Positions 34,561-43,548 of a DNA stretch of 64,000 nt are shown here, one piece after another (the first letter of the stretch is position 1; each line of letters begins with the position of its first letter). The notes beneath the pieces were generated by a model. The model was not told the origin of the DNA, made no database searches, and saw only the letters and a list, made by a program, of their open reading frames with translations. This DNA comes from Deltaproteobacteria bacterium (GTDB lineage Bacteria > Myxococcota_A > UBA796 > CAJQPC01): NCBI GenBank assembly GCA_016717595.1, contig JADKFE010000003.1:62001-126000 (forward strand), read 5' to 3'. A program made the position numbers and the translations under genes.

Positions 34561-35445
34561 TTATTCTCCGCCGAGCTTCGCCGCGCGCTCCATGAGGCCC
34601 TTGAGCGCCTCCTTCGCCGTGAGCCGCCCCGTGGCGACCTCATGCACCGCCTCCAAGAGCGGCAGGTCCACCTTGTTTCGTTCGCCGAGCTTCACCAGGG
34701 CCGCGGTGACGGCGAGGGCCTCTTCGTGGGGGTCGGCGTCGCCGCGCAAGAGCGCTCGCCCGGCCAGGTAAGCCGAGTCATCGGCGGCGGCGCTCGCGGC
34801 GACGACCTCACCGACCCCCGCGAGGCCGACGAAGGTGTCTGGGTTGGCGCCGACGGCTTTGCCCAGGCGGCGCACCTCGGCGAGACCCCGGCTGAGCAAC
34901 AGGCCGCGCACCCCGGCGCCCATGCCCATGGCGTCGGACATGCCGATGGCGGCGGTGAGCGCCCGCGCCGCGGACGCGCTGAGCTCCACGCCGCGCAGAT
35001 CGTCGCTGGTGTACACCCGGCAGCGTGGGCTGTGCAGGGCCGCCTGGGCGCGGACGCGGACGTCTTGAAAGGGGCTGGCGATGATGGCGGCGGCGGGGCT
35101 GCCGCGCTCCACCTCGGCGGGGGAGAGCGGCCCGGCCAAGGCGCCCACCCGAAGGCAGGGCGTGCGGAGGCTCACCAGCTCCGAGAGCCACAGCCCCGTC
35201 GCCTCATCGGGGCCGCGGCCGCAGACGACGATCCGGTGCTCGGGGCGAAGGCCCAAGCCGGGCAAGCTCGCGGCGAGCTGGGGGCCAGGGATGGTGAGGA
35301 AGACCAGCTCCGCGTGGCCGAGGGCGGCGGCGAGCTCCTCGGCGGGCGCTTCGGGCGCGGCGGCGCGCACCTCGCTCCCGGCGAGGGTGAGGAGCTGGGT
35401 GAGGGGGGCGGTGAGCGGGCCAGCGCCCAAGACGGAGACCTTCAC
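34561..35445 (-). CDS. GpsA-like protein lacking catalytic residues
   Basis: 294 residues (GpsA is usually ~330). Overall it aligns with glycerol-3-phosphate dehydrogenase: ALAGPLSPAEVERGSPAA, GVEL...GMSDAMGMGAGVRGLLLSRGLAEVRRLG and GLAGVGEVV. However the NAD motif is degenerate (VLGAGPLTAPL for GAGSYGTAL), the catalytic Lys of the VKNV motif is Ala in SAARA, the Lys of ATKG is Arg in VCGRGP, the Asp of GLGDL is Glu, and the SRNRR substrate-binding segment is absent. It may be a regulatory or non-catalytic paralogue. The ATG overlaps the plsB stop (4 nt), so the two are coupled. Confidence 0.75.
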   Translation of the reverse strand: MKVSVLGAGPLTAPLTQLLTLAGSEVRAAAPEAPAEELAAALGHAELVFLTIPGPQLAASLPGLGLRPEHRIVVCGRGPDEATGLWLSELVSLRTPCLRVGALAGPLSPAEVERGSPAAAIIASPFQDVRVRAQAALHSPRCRVYTSDDLRGVELSASAARALTAAIGMSDAMGMGAGVRGLLLSRGLAEVRRLGKAVGANPDTFVGLAGVGEVVAASAAADDSAYLAGRALLRGDADPHEEALAVTAALVKLGERNKVDLPLLEAVHEVATGRLTAKEALKGLMERAAKLGGE

Positions 35446-37040
35446 GCCGACACCTCCGCGGCCACGGCGTCACCGTCGAGGCCGTAGCCCACCAGGCGGT
35501 TGCGGTAGTACAAGGCCAGCTCAGGATCGATGCGCACCTCGTGCTCCAGAAGCTCGATGGTGCGGCGGGTGTGGTAGCTATCAAAGCGGGAGATCGCGCC
35601 CTGGAGAAGATCATCGGCGTCTTCAGGCAGCGCGGCGCGGATGTGGCCAGCCACGGCGAGGCGCCCCACCTGCTCACGGAGCGACGTGATCTCCTCCATC
35701 AAGCTGGACTTGGGCACGAGGCGCTCGTCGCGGCCCAGGCGCACGAGGCGCCAGGTGTCTAAGCGGGGGTGTCGGCGCTTGAGCGCACGCCACGCCGCCA
35801 TCGCCGCGAGGTGGGTGGGCAAGGCGACGTTGTCCCGGTGAAAGGCGCGGACCAGGGCCCGGGCGAGGCGCTCGGTGTACACCCGATCGCGCTGCTCGTC
35901 CCACTCCACCTGGCCGCTGGCGTCGCAGACATACCGCCGCCGGTCGATCACCGCGCCGTCGGGGCCGAGGCTCTCCCCTTGGGCGTTCACGGGGTTGCCC
36001 AGCACGTCCATGGGCTGCGAGAAGGTCGCGTAGATCGCCGAGTCGAGGTTGAGCACGCGGCGCAAGAAGCTGAACACCGTGCCCGCGTCAGAGAACTCGT
36101 CGTCGTTGATGATGTACCGAGACTTGCCCTCAGCGGCCAAGGCGTCGCTGATCAGCGTCTCGGCCTCCAAGACCAGGGACGTCGAGAGCGTCATCGGCAC
36201 CACAAACACGTCGGGGTTGGGCCGCGCGTCGTGGAGGTTCTCTTGCCAGGCCTGAAGGCCCGTGCCCAGAAGCCCCTTCTTGAGCGACTTCTCGACCATG
36301 CCCGAGCGAGAGCGGGTGCCGCCGGGGAAAAACAACGAATGAAAGCCGCCTCGGAACAGCTCGACGGAGTAGTCCTTCAGGGTCTCTTTGTAGATCAGGC
36401 CGTTCTTGCGGCGGTCGATGGTGTAGGCGCCCAAGCGGCTCATCCAGAACGCCATCACCGGGTTGGTGAACAGGTTGAGCCCGGCGCCATAGGCGAAGGG
36501 GGGCAGGCCCGCGCGGAAGAGGCAGTAGCCGATGAGCGGCGAGTCGAGGTTTGAGAGGTGGGTGGGCGCGAGGATCACCGTGCCGCGCTCACACAGCCCG
36601 CGCACCATGTCGATGTGGCCCTGCACGACGATGCGCCGGTCGGGGTCAAAGTCGCCGGAGAGCAGGCGCGCGGGATCCGTCGCCGTGACGAGGCGGGTGA
36701 GCGCCTGGGGCAGCACCCGGGTGGCGGCGGCGTAGGCCCGGGGGGAGAAGCGGTTGTGAATCTCTTCGGTGTAAGCCGTGATCAGCTCATCGAGGGATCG
36801 CTCCATCGCCGGTCGGTCGTCGTGGGCGATCGCCGTCGCGGCGCGCTCCACACGCTCGGCCTCGCCGGGCTCGGGGCGGTCGCTCTCGTAGCGGCGCCGC
36901 TCTTGGTAGACCGTGTCAGAGAGCAGCTCTGAGATGGCCTGATCGGTGAGCTTGGCGCGGCGGGCGCGGGACCGTTTGAGCAGCTTCTCGGCCTGCTCAT
37001 GGGCGAACGGAGCGTTGAAGATGGCGGGTACAGACGGCAT
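35442..37040 (-). CDS. plsB: Glycerol-3-phosphate acyltransferase, PlsB-like
   Basis: 532 residues. The acyltransferase core has THLSNLDSP (HX4D) in block I, RRKNGLIYKETL in block II-III and FFPGGTRSRSG (usual EGTRSRSG) in block III. Adds the first acyl chain to glycerol-3-phosphate at the inner membrane. Shorter than E. coli PlsB (~800), with a helical N-terminal domain of ~130 residues. The start ATG 37040 is 6 nt downstream of TATCCT and has no Shine-Dalgarno sequence, so it is probably leaderless; the alternative ATG 37082 is less likely. Followed by the coupled gpsA-like gene. Confidence 0.88.
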   Translation of the reverse strand: MPSVPAIFNAPFAHEQAEKLLKRSRARRAKLTDQAISELLSDTVYQERRRYESDRPEPGEAERVERAATAIAHDDRPAMERSLDELITAYTEEIHNRFSPRAYAAATRVLPQALTRLVTATDPARLLSGDFDPDRRIVVQGHIDMVRGLCERGTVILAPTHLSNLDSPLIGYCLFRAGLPPFAYGAGLNLFTNPVMAFWMSRLGAYTIDRRKNGLIYKETLKDYSVELFRGGFHSLFFPGGTRSRSGMVEKSLKKGLLGTGLQAWQENLHDARPNPDVFVVPMTLSTSLVLEAETLISDALAAEGKSRYIINDDEFSDAGTVFSFLRRVLNLDSAIYATFSQPMDVLGNPVNAQGESLGPDGAVIDRRRYVCDASGQVEWDEQRDRVYTERLARALVRAFHRDNVALPTHLAAMAAWRALKRRHPRLDTWRLVRLGRDERLVPKSSLMEEITSLREQVGRLAVAGHIRAALPEDADDLLQGAISRFDSYHTRRTIELLEHEVRIDPELALYYRNRLVGYGLDGDAVAAEVSA

Positions 37041-37046
37041 GCAGCG

Positions 37047-37075
37047 AGGATACCGCGCGCGGCGCCACAAACCAA
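37047..37075 (-). promoter_or_regulatory. Promoter of plsB, probable leaderless start
   Basis: Minus strand: TTGGTT (37075-37070), 17-bp spacer, TATCCT (37052-37047), then CGCTGC and the ATG at 37040. The 6-nt gap puts the predicted start of transcription on the start codon. Confidence 0.5.
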
Positions 37076-37165
37076 AGCCCATCTCCGTCCGTGACGGCTT
37101 GATGTCGGGCTGGCGCGAGGTCCATCAAAACGCTAGCTTGGGCGCTCAAGACCTCAGGAGGAGCC

Positions 37166-37546
37166 ATGTCCGACACCACCACCCGCGGCGTTCGAGTGCA
37201 GGTTGACGTGCGCTACGTCCCCGAGCAGTCCGAGCCGGGCAAGAGCTGGTTCTTCGCGTACACCGTCACCGTCGAGAACGTGGGCGATCGTCCGGTGCGA
37301 TTGTGGTCGCGGCACTGGATCATCACCGACGCCACGGGCCGCCAGCAGAACGTGAAGGGCCTCGGCGTCGTGGGGCAGCAGCCGCGCCTGATGCCCGGCG
37401 AGCGCCACACCTACACCTCGGCCTGCCCGATGCCCACGTCCATGGGCACGATGCACGGCACCTACCAGATGGTCACCGATGAGGGCGACCGTTTTGACGC
37501 CGAGATCGCGCCGTTCACCTTGGCGGATCCGCTCACGCTGAACTGA
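37166..37546 (+). CDS. apaG: ApaG domain protein
   Basis: 126 residues, full length, with AGGAGGAG just before the ATG. An FnIII-like beta sandwich with family motifs YTVTVENVGDRPVRLWSRHWIITD, VKGLGVVGQQP, GTMHGTYQM and FTLADP (parts of YTVTVENVG shown). Biochemical role unknown; linked to Co2+ resistance and Mg efflux in enterics. A free-standing gene here, not beside ksgA or apaH. Confidence 0.93.
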   Translation: MSDTTTRGVRVQVDVRYVPEQSEPGKSWFFAYTVTVENVGDRPVRLWSRHWIITDATGRQQNVKGLGVVGQQPRLMPGERHTYTSACPMPTSMGTMHGTYQMVTDEGDRFDAEIAPFTLADPLTLN

Positions 37547-37573
37547 GCGGCGGCGCGGGCCGCGCAGCCGAGA

Positions 37574-37933
37574 TCACAGCTCGTCCCACTTCTCCATTCG
37601 CCCTCGGGCGCGGGAGACGGGGTACTTCTCGGCGTTCTTCTTGAGCTTGGCCTCGACCGCGGCGCTCAGATCAACTCCGGCGTGCTCGGCGAGGTTCATC
37701 AGGCAGATGAGCACGTCGGCGAGCTCTTCGCTGACCTTGGGCTCACGAGAGGCCACGGCGGGCTGGGGGCCGCCGTCCTCACACCAGAGGTAGAGCTCCA
37801 GAAGCTCACCGGCCTCTACCGAGAGCGCCATGGCGAGGTTTCGGGGGCTGTGGTATCGCCCCCAGTCGCGATCCTCGTTGAACGCCCGGACCTGGGCGCG
37901 CAGGGCGCCCAGCGGGGTCTCGTCGTCGGTCAA
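37574..37933 (-). CDS. MazG-like nucleotide pyrophosphohydrolase
   Basis: 119 residues. All-alpha NTP-PPase of the dCTPase/MazG-like type: RAFNEDRDWGRYHSPRNLAM, metal motif SVEAGELLELYLWCEDG (ExxE) and SEELADVLICLMNLAEHAGVDL (ExxD). Cleaves non-canonical or excess dNTPs such as dCTP analogues to monophosphates. Likely TTG start at 37933 overlaps the methyltransferase stop (TTGA), with TTGGAG upstream. Last gene of the rho-prfA-to-mazG minus-strand run. Confidence 0.82.
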   Translation of the reverse strand: MTDDETPLGALRAQVRAFNEDRDWGRYHSPRNLAMALSVEAGELLELYLWCEDGGPQPAVASREPKVSEELADVLICLMNLAEHAGVDLSAAVEAKLKKNAEKYPVSRARGRMEKWDEL

Positions 37934-39087
37934 CGCCGCTCCAAGAGCAGGATGTGCTCCCGGCGCACGGCCTTGGCGCCGAGATCGCGGCGATCCCCGC
38001 TGGCCCGGGCGATGGGGTGCAGCTTCACCTTGGCGCCGAGGCGCTCGATGGTGCCCAAGGCGTCTACGGGGCGGTCCAAGGCCACGCCGTCGCCGATGAC
38101 GATGGCCGCGCGCCCGCCGGGATTCAGCGCCTTCGCCACCTGAGCGAGCCAGGCCTCGGTGTCCTCTTGCCAGGTCTTCCACGCCCGGGCGCGGTCGGCG
38201 GAGAAGGCGCGGCGGGGGCCGATCTCCGCGCGGCGGGCCTCGCCGTCGTCTAAGCCCAGCCAGGCCGTGCGGAGGGTCTGGAGCGGGACGTAGTCGTAGA
38301 CGGCGGGGTAGGGCGGGGAGGTGACGACGGCGTCCACGGTGCGTGAGGGGTGGGTGCGGCGGCAGTCGGCGACCTTGACCTCGGCGGCGGGGGTGCTTGG
38401 CGGCACGGCGGCGGCGAGGTCCTCCAGGCGGCGGCCCAGCTCACGCACCTTCTTGTGGAAGAGGATCGACGTGGTCTCTTCAGGCCGGTGCCGGGCGATC
38501 TTGGCCTGCCGGGTGTCGCTCTCGCGCATCGAGACCTTCACCAAGATGCTTGAGAGCGCGAAGATGAGCAGCTCTTGCACCTCCTCCGGCGCGGCCTTGA
38601 TGCCTACGCGGATGCCCTCAAGCTCCCGGGCGACGTGCTCCTCGTAGTACGGCGCCACCTCACGCACGGCGGCGTCACGGGGCAGGTCGGGGTACTCCTT
38701 GGCGCTCTCGGCGATGCGGCGGCCCCAAGATCGCATCCGGGAGATGATCTCCAGGGGCAAGATCTGGCTGCGGGCGTGGGCGACGAGCACGGCGACGGGG
38801 TTCACGTCTGAGCCGACGGCGCGGCGACCGAGCGTCATGGCCTCGACGACGACGGTGCCACCTCCGCAGAACGGATCCCACACCGAGCGGCCGCCGACGA
38901 GCTCCAAGAGCTGCTTCGCGGCGTCGGGGTGCAGGGCCGCGGGGTAGGTGTGAAAGCCGTGGGTGAGGCGATCTTCGCGGCCTGTCACCGCCAGGGCCTC
39001 GGCCAGAGGCACGGCGAGGTCCGGCGCCCCCTGCATCTCAAGCTTCTCGACCGGACGCCAGCCCGGGGTGCGCACCTTCTCAGACAT
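37930..39087 (-). CDS. Orphan DNA methyltransferase (N4/N6 amino type)
   Basis: 385 residues. HGFHTYPAALHPDAAKQLL and SAM motif WDPFCGGGTVVVEA (70-83) come first and the catalytic motif TSPPYPAVYDYV (SPPY, 257-260) later. SPPY favours N4-cytosine or N6-adenine DNA methylation; the order is motif I before IV. No restriction endonuclease or specificity subunit is adjacent, so it may be a solitary regulatory methyltransferase; an RNA substrate cannot be excluded because the N-terminal FHTYPA motif is also seen in poorly studied relatives. GGGAG upstream. In the same strand run as prfA/prmC. Confidence 0.78.
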   Translation of the reverse strand: MSEKVRTPGWRPVEKLEMQGAPDLAVPLAEALAVTGREDRLTHGFHTYPAALHPDAAKQLLELVGGRSVWDPFCGGGTVVVEAMTLGRRAVGSDVNPVAVLVAHARSQILPLEIISRMRSWGRRIAESAKEYPDLPRDAAVREVAPYYEEHVARELEGIRVGIKAAPEEVQELLIFALSSILVKVSMRESDTRQAKIARHRPEETTSILFHKKVRELGRRLEDLAAAVPPSTPAAEVKVADCRRTHPSRTVDAVVTSPPYPAVYDYVPLQTLRTAWLGLDDGEARRAEIGPRRAFSADRARAWKTWQEDTEAWLAQVAKALNPGGRAAIVIGDGVALDRPVDALGTIERLGAKVKLHPIARASGDRRDLGAKAVRREHILLLERR

Positions 39088-39098
39088 CTTCCGCTCCC

Positions 39099-40599
39099 TC
39101 AGCCGCTGTAGGTCTCATCTTGGGTGATCGCCCCGAGCACCCAGGCCCGCTCCGCCGCGCTCAGCTTCGTGCCGCAGTAGCCACACACGCCGCCCTCGTT
39201 GACCCGGTCCAGCGGCGCTGAGCAGCTTGGGCAGAGCTCGGGGTTGGGCTCGGTGAAGGGCTGGCCTTGGGCGCGCACGAAGGTCCAATACTCGGAGAAG
39301 ATCCGGGGTTTGGCCTCGCTGCCGCCCACGACTCGCCCCTCTGCGTTTGTGGTCCAGTCGCGCATCCGGGCCTCGATGCGCGCGGTGATCGACTCGTAGT
39401 AGGGGTCGTGGGTGATCTTCACCACCGTCACGTTGAGCACGTTGACGTCCTCGACGTGGTTCTTGAGGCCCTGGGCCGCGTGCTGGGCGAGCTGCAGGCG
39501 GTGGGCCGAGAACAAGGGGTCGGTGAGGTGCGGGCGGGCGTCTTCCCAGCGGCCCGTGGCCCAGGCGCGCTGAACCCGCAGGAAGATCGCCGTGAAGGTC
39601 TCGATGACCTCCGCCGGGCGCAGCTCGGGGTGACGCCGGGCCAGCGGCCGCGCGGGCCTCGGGGAGATCCTTCGCGTAGACCGTGGGCAGATCCGTGCCC
39701 ACCTCAACCCCGCCGCCCAAGGTGAGCGCGACGGGGCGCACGGGGCGCTCCTCGACGAGCTCACGCGCCTCAAGCTGCCACTGCAGCCGCCCGTCACGAC
39801 GAACGGCGCCGCAGGACTGGCAGGCCCCGGCGTCGTCGGTCTCGGCGGGGTTGCCGCAGGCGGGGCAGACCAGCCGCAGCATCTTGTCGGGGCCGGGGCT
39901 CAGGGCGTCGGCGTCTTTGCGGAAGGTCCAGCGCTCGCGGCGGTAGAGGCGCGTCGCCGAGTCGCCTTGGCCACGCACGAGGTTTGACTCAAACTCCAAC
40001 ACCACCTCGGCCCGATCGCCCCGAAGCCCAGCGCCGACGATGCGGGTGGCGCCGATGAGCACCTCGTCGAGCGCGTCAGGCGGCTTAGACCGTAAGGTCT
40101 GCTCAAGCTCGGGGCTGAGGTAAGGCCGAAGCGGCGCCCAGTCACCCTTGGCGGAGGAGCGCAGCACGAGGTTGTAGACCTGCTGGCTCCAGGTGATCAA
40201 CAACAGCTCGCTCAGGCCGGGATCGCGGGCGCGGAGGGCCGCGAACGAGGGCGTGGGCGGCGGGCGAGGGGAGCGCGCGGCGGGCTGGGCCGGGGCGTCG
40301 CGGTGGTGGTGAACCGTGCGGCGGCTGTCGCGGCGGCCCGACCGGCTGCGAAAGATCACGAAGGCGATCACGACCAAGGTGAGCGGCACGCCGATGGCCG
40401 GGTGGTGCCACAAGAGCCAGAGGAGCAGGCGCAGCAGGCCCTCGGCGAGCATACCTTCGCCGCCGCCGCTGGACCCACCGCCGCTGGACCCACCGCCGCC
40501 GCCGCCGAACCCTTCGCCGCCGCCAACCCGGGCCCAGGCCTCACCCTCAAGGGCGACCAGGGCCAAGCCCAGCAGGACGCTGAGGCGCAGGGGGCTCAT
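39099..40599 (-). CDS. Tandem Tim44-like protein with zinc ribbons, 1-nt frameshift
   Basis: Signal peptide (MSPLRLSVLLGLALVALEGEAWA), a GGGS-rich stretch, one transmembrane helix (GVPLTLVVIAFVIF), then a Tim44/MBA1-like domain (RDPGLSELLLITWSQQVYNL...YLSPELEQTL) ending in a CPACG...CQSCG ribbon, then a second such domain (VIETFTAIFLRVQRAW...HLTDPLFSAH) ending in CPSCS...CGYCG. The frame is lost near 39645; removing one base joins DLPEARAALARRHPELRPAE and gives 499 residues. Membrane-anchored with the domains probably outside the cytoplasm; exact role unknown. The stop of the upstream TPM gene overlaps its ATG by 4 nt. Confidence 0.75.
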
Positions 40600-41201
40600 T
40601 CGCGCACCCGCAGGCGGTTGGGCAGCGCGTTGACCTCGGCGCTGGCGTCTTGGGGCAGGCGCGCGCTGAGGCGATCGCCCAGGGCGCTCAGGAGCGTGAA
40701 GACCTCGGCCTCGCTGTCTACGCGGCGGGGCAGGCCGCCCAGATCCGCGTCGGTGAGCAGCGCCCGGGCGCCGGAGTCGGCGATCACCCGAAGCTCACCC
40801 TCTAAGGCCGAGACGTAGACGAGCACGCCGACGCGGTCTGGGGTCTCGGCCACACGCTCATCGGTGAACGCGGCGGCGGCGGCGGTGTTGACCTGGGCGC
40901 GGCGGCGCTCGGCGCTGGCGAGGCCACGAAGGATCCCCGGAGAGCGGGCGACGAGCCAGCCCGTGAGCCCGCCGACCAAGGCCAAATCCAGGGGGATCCA
41001 CATGGCGTCGAAGGTGATCGGCGAGAAGAACATCAGCAGGTAGGCGCCAAGCGCGGTGACGGCGCCGACGGCCCAGGCGAGGTCGTCGTAGCGGCCCGAG
41101 CGGGGGGCGGCGACGACGACGATCTCCGCGCGGGTGGTGGCCTCGGCGGCGGTGACCGCGGCCTCAAGCGCCGTCGCGAAACGTTCATCGGGGTGGAACA
41201 T
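40596..41201 (-). CDS. TPM-domain membrane protein
   Basis: 201 residues. A TPM-like fold is split by two transmembrane helices: an N-terminal strand (AEATTRAEIVVVAAPRSGRYDD), hairpin helices (AVGAVTALGAYLLMFFS and WIPLDLALVGGLTGWLV), then FTDERVAETPDRVGVLVYVSALEGELRVIADSG typical of the TPM phosphatase family (YgcG/Psb32-like). Membrane-associated; function undefined. Coupled by ATGA to the Tim44-like gene, and 17 nt after prmC. Confidence 0.75.
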   Translation of the reverse strand: MFHPDERFATALEAAVTAAEATTRAEIVVVAAPRSGRYDDLAWAVGAVTALGAYLLMFFSPITFDAMWIPLDLALVGGLTGWLVARSPGILRGLASAERRRAQVNTAAAAAFTDERVAETPDRVGVLVYVSALEGELRVIADSGARALLTDADLGGLPRRVDSEAEVFTLLSALGDRLSARLPQDASAEVNALPNRLRVRE

Positions 41202-41218
41202 TGGACTGACGTAACCGA

Positions 41219-42067
41219 TCAGCCGCGTCGGCCGCGCACGACGCGCTCGTTCCCGCCGAGGTCGCGCAGGATCTCCACATCGCTGAGCCCCGCGGACTCA
41301 AACAGGGCCTTCACCGCGGCGCCTTGGTCATGGCCGATCTCGACGAGCACACCACGCCTTGCGCGCCGGGCGGCCTCGGGGATGAGGCGGCGATAGATCA
41401 CGAGGCCGTCCTCGCCGCCGTCTAAGGCCAAGCTGGGCTCAAACTTCGCCACGTCGAGGCTCGGCAAGAGCCCGGCGTTGATGTACGGCGGGTTCGACAC
41501 CACCCAGTCCAGGGGCCGGTGCGGCGGGATGGGGGTGAGCAGGTCACCCCGCAGGCTGGCGACGCGGTCGCCGAGGCTGTGGCGGGCGACGTTCCGCTTG
41601 AGGAACTCCAGGGCCTCGGCGCTGAGCTCCGTGGCGTAGACCTTGGCTTGGGGGCGGTCTTTGGCGATGGCGAGGCCCACCGCGCCCGTCCCGGCGCACA
41701 CATCAGCGATGAACACCTCGCCCTCGGCGGGGATCCACTCCAGGGCCGCGGTCACCAAGGTCTCGGTGTCGGGCCGGGGGATGAGCACGCCGGGGCCCAC
41801 CTCAAACACCATCGACCAGAACTCGCGCTGGCCGAGGATGTAGGCGTAGGGCTCACCCCGGCCGCGGCGGCGCACGGGCTCCCGGGAGGCCTCAAGCTCC
41901 GCCGGGGTGACCGGGCGGTCGTAGTTGAGGAAGAGCTGCAGGCGCTCCATGCCCAAGGCCATCGAGAGCAGAAGCTCGGCCTCAAAGCGTGGGTTTGGGA
42001 TCTTTCGCTCTGCCAAGTACGCCTGGGTCTTCTTGAGCAGGTCCAGGACCGTGATTGGCGCCGACAT
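41219..42067 (-). CDS. prmC: Release factor glutamine methyltransferase PrmC
   Basis: 282 residues. N-terminal helical domain ([26 protein letters not shown]), SAM motif [16 protein letters not shown], catalytic [11 protein letters not shown]. Methylates the Gln of the GGQ motif in release factors. Lies 4 nt after prfA, its substrate gene, a very common arrangement. The usual DLGTGSG motif reads DVCAGTG here. Confidence 0.94.
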   Translation of the reverse strand: MSAPITVLDLLKKTQAYLAERKIPNPRFEAELLLSMALGMERLQLFLNYDRPVTPAELEASREPVRRRGRGEPYAYILGQREFWSMVFEVGPGVLIPRPDTETLVTAALEWIPAEGEVFIADVCAGTGAVGLAIAKDRPQAKVYATELSAEALEFLKRNVARHSLGDRVASLRGDLLTPIPPHRPLDWVVSNPPYINAGLLPSLDVAKFEPSLALDGGEDGLVIYRRLIPEAARRARRGVLVEIGHDQGAAVKALFESAGLSDVEILRDLGGNERVVRGRRG

Positions 42068-42071
42068 GGGC

Positions 42072-43154
42072 TCAGAGCCCCTGGGCCGCGATGGCCTCGG
42101 CCTGGTAAAACGCGATGAGGCCGTCGATCAGCTCGTCCAAGTCACCCTCAACCATACGATCGAGCTTGTACAGCGTGAGGTTGATGCGGTGGTCGGTGAC
42201 GCGGTTCTGGGGGAAGTTGTAGGTGCGGATACGCTCTGAACGATCCCCCGTGCCGACCTGGGCCTTACGCGCGGCGGCCTCTTCAGCGTGCTGCTCGTTC
42301 CGTTTGGCGTCGAGCAGGCGCGCGGAGAGCACCTTCATCGCCTTGGCGCGGTTCTTGTGCTGGGATTTTTCGTCTTGGCAGATGACGGTGAGGCCGGTGG
42401 GGATGTGAACGATACGCACGGCGGAGTCCGTGGTGTTCACCGACTGGCCGCCGGGGCCCCCGGCGCGGAACACGTCCACACGCAGCTCGTTCTCGGCGAT
42501 CTTGATCTCGATCTCTTCGGCCTCAGGGAGGATCGCCACCGTCGCCGCCGAGGTGTGGATGCGGCCTTGGCTCTCGGTGACCGGCACACGCTGCACGCGG
42601 TGGGTGCCCGACTCGTACTTGAGGTGGGAGTAGGCGCCGGTGCCGCCGACGGAGCAGATGACCTCTTTGAAGCCCGCGCGGCCGCCGGCGCCGCTGGCGC
42701 TCAGCTCGCTGGAGGTGAGCACCTCTAGCTTGAAGCCTTTGTTGTCGCAGTACCGCTGGTACATGCGCAAAAGATCCCCCGCGAACAGCGCGGCCTCGTC
42801 CCCGCCCGTCCCGGCGCGGATCTCCAGCACCACCGGGCGACCCTCGTAAGGGTCTTTGGGCAGGAGCATGACCCGCAAGCTCTGCACCAAGGCGTCGACC
42901 CGGGCGACGAGGGCCTGGCGCTCGTCTTGCACCAGCTCACGCATCTCAGGATCGGCCATCATCTCATCAAGGCCCGCGAGCTCTTCCCGGGCCCGCTGAA
43001 GCTGACGCCAAGCGTCTACCAGAGGCGCGATCTCCGCGCTCTCTTGGGTGACCTCACGCATCCGGACGCGGTCGTTCGCCAGCGCCGGGTCCATCAGGGC
43101 CCGGTTCAGCTCTTCGTAGCGCGCCTCGACCTTGACCAGCCGCTCGTCAAACAT
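42072..43154 (-). CDS. prfA: Peptide chain release factor 1
   Basis: 360 residues, full length. GGQ at 235-237 ([17 protein letters not shown]) and the codon-recognition tripeptide P-x-T, here Pro191-Val-Thr, in [12 protein letters not shown], which marks RF1 (UAA/UAG) rather than RF2 (SPF). Acts in the ribosomal A site to release the finished chain. A terminator-like hairpin with TTTT lies 19 nt upstream of its start, after rpmE. Confidence 0.96.
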   Translation of the reverse strand: MFDERLVKVEARYEELNRALMDPALANDRVRMREVTQESAEIAPLVDAWRQLQRAREELAGLDEMMADPEMRELVQDERQALVARVDALVQSLRVMLLPKDPYEGRPVVLEIRAGTGGDEAALFAGDLLRMYQRYCDNKGFKLEVLTSSELSASGAGGRAGFKEVICSVGGTGAYSHLKYESGTHRVQRVPVTESQGRIHTSAATVAILPEAEEIEIKIAENELRVDVFRAGGPGGQSVNTTDSAVRIVHIPTGLTVICQDEKSQHKNRAKAMKVLSARLLDAKRNEQHAEEAAARKAQVGTGDRSERIRTYNFPQNRVTDHRINLTLYKLDRMVEGDLDELIDGLIAFYQAEAIAAQGL

Positions 43155-43172
43155 ATCGAATCCCGATCGCAG

Positions 43173-43211
43173 AAAACCCCTGGCTGCTCCTCAAGAGGAG
43201 GCGGCCAGGGG
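43173..43211 (-). terminator. Intrinsic terminator/attenuator between rpmE and prfA
   Basis: On the minus strand, CCCCTGGC...GCCAGGGG with a near-perfect inner stem (~16 bp including G-U pairs) is followed immediately by TTTT (43176-43173). The end of the T-run is only 18 nt from the prfA ATG, so it may reduce read-through into prfA-prmC rather than fully stop it. Confidence 0.7.
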
Positions 43212-43235
43212 CCTCTCTGCACGACGCTTGGCGAA

Positions 43236-43445
43236 TCAGCTCGCCGCGTTCATCTTGTACTTACGCATGAACCGATCCACGCGGCCCTCAGCGTCAACGA
43301 GCTTCTGCTTGCCGGTGTAGAACGGGTGGCAAGCGTTGCAGATCTCGACGGAGATGCTGGGGATGGTGGCGAAGGTGGTGAACTTGTTCCCGCACACGCA
43401 GGAGACGTTGCACTCGGTGTAGTTGGGATGGATGCCGGCTTTCAT
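43236..43445 (-). CDS. rpmE: 50S ribosomal protein L31
   Basis: 69 residues, zinc-binding (C+) form with Cys16, Cys18, Cys36 and Cys39 (CVC...CNAC), [16 protein letters not shown] at the start and [20 protein letters not shown]. Start 43445 has GGAG 7-8 nt upstream; an in-frame upstream ATG at 43523 adds a non-conserved leader. Lies 103 nt after rho and before prfA. Confidence 0.95.
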   Translation of the reverse strand: MKAGIHPNYTECNVSCVCGNKFTTFATIPSISVEICNACHPFYTGKQKLVDAEGRVDRFMRKYKMNAAS

Positions 43446-43548
43446 GATGTCTCCAATGGGAGGGCCTCCCGAGCGTGGGGGGGCAGGACACACCCCCATT
43501 ACGCGGCCCCACGGGCTTGTCAAGCCGCACGAGACGCTCGGGGCCCGC

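Noticed and set aside
37574..39087. Restriction-modification system
   Set aside because: Only a methyltransferase and a MazG-like enzyme are present; no endonuclease or specificity subunit within the neighbouring genes.
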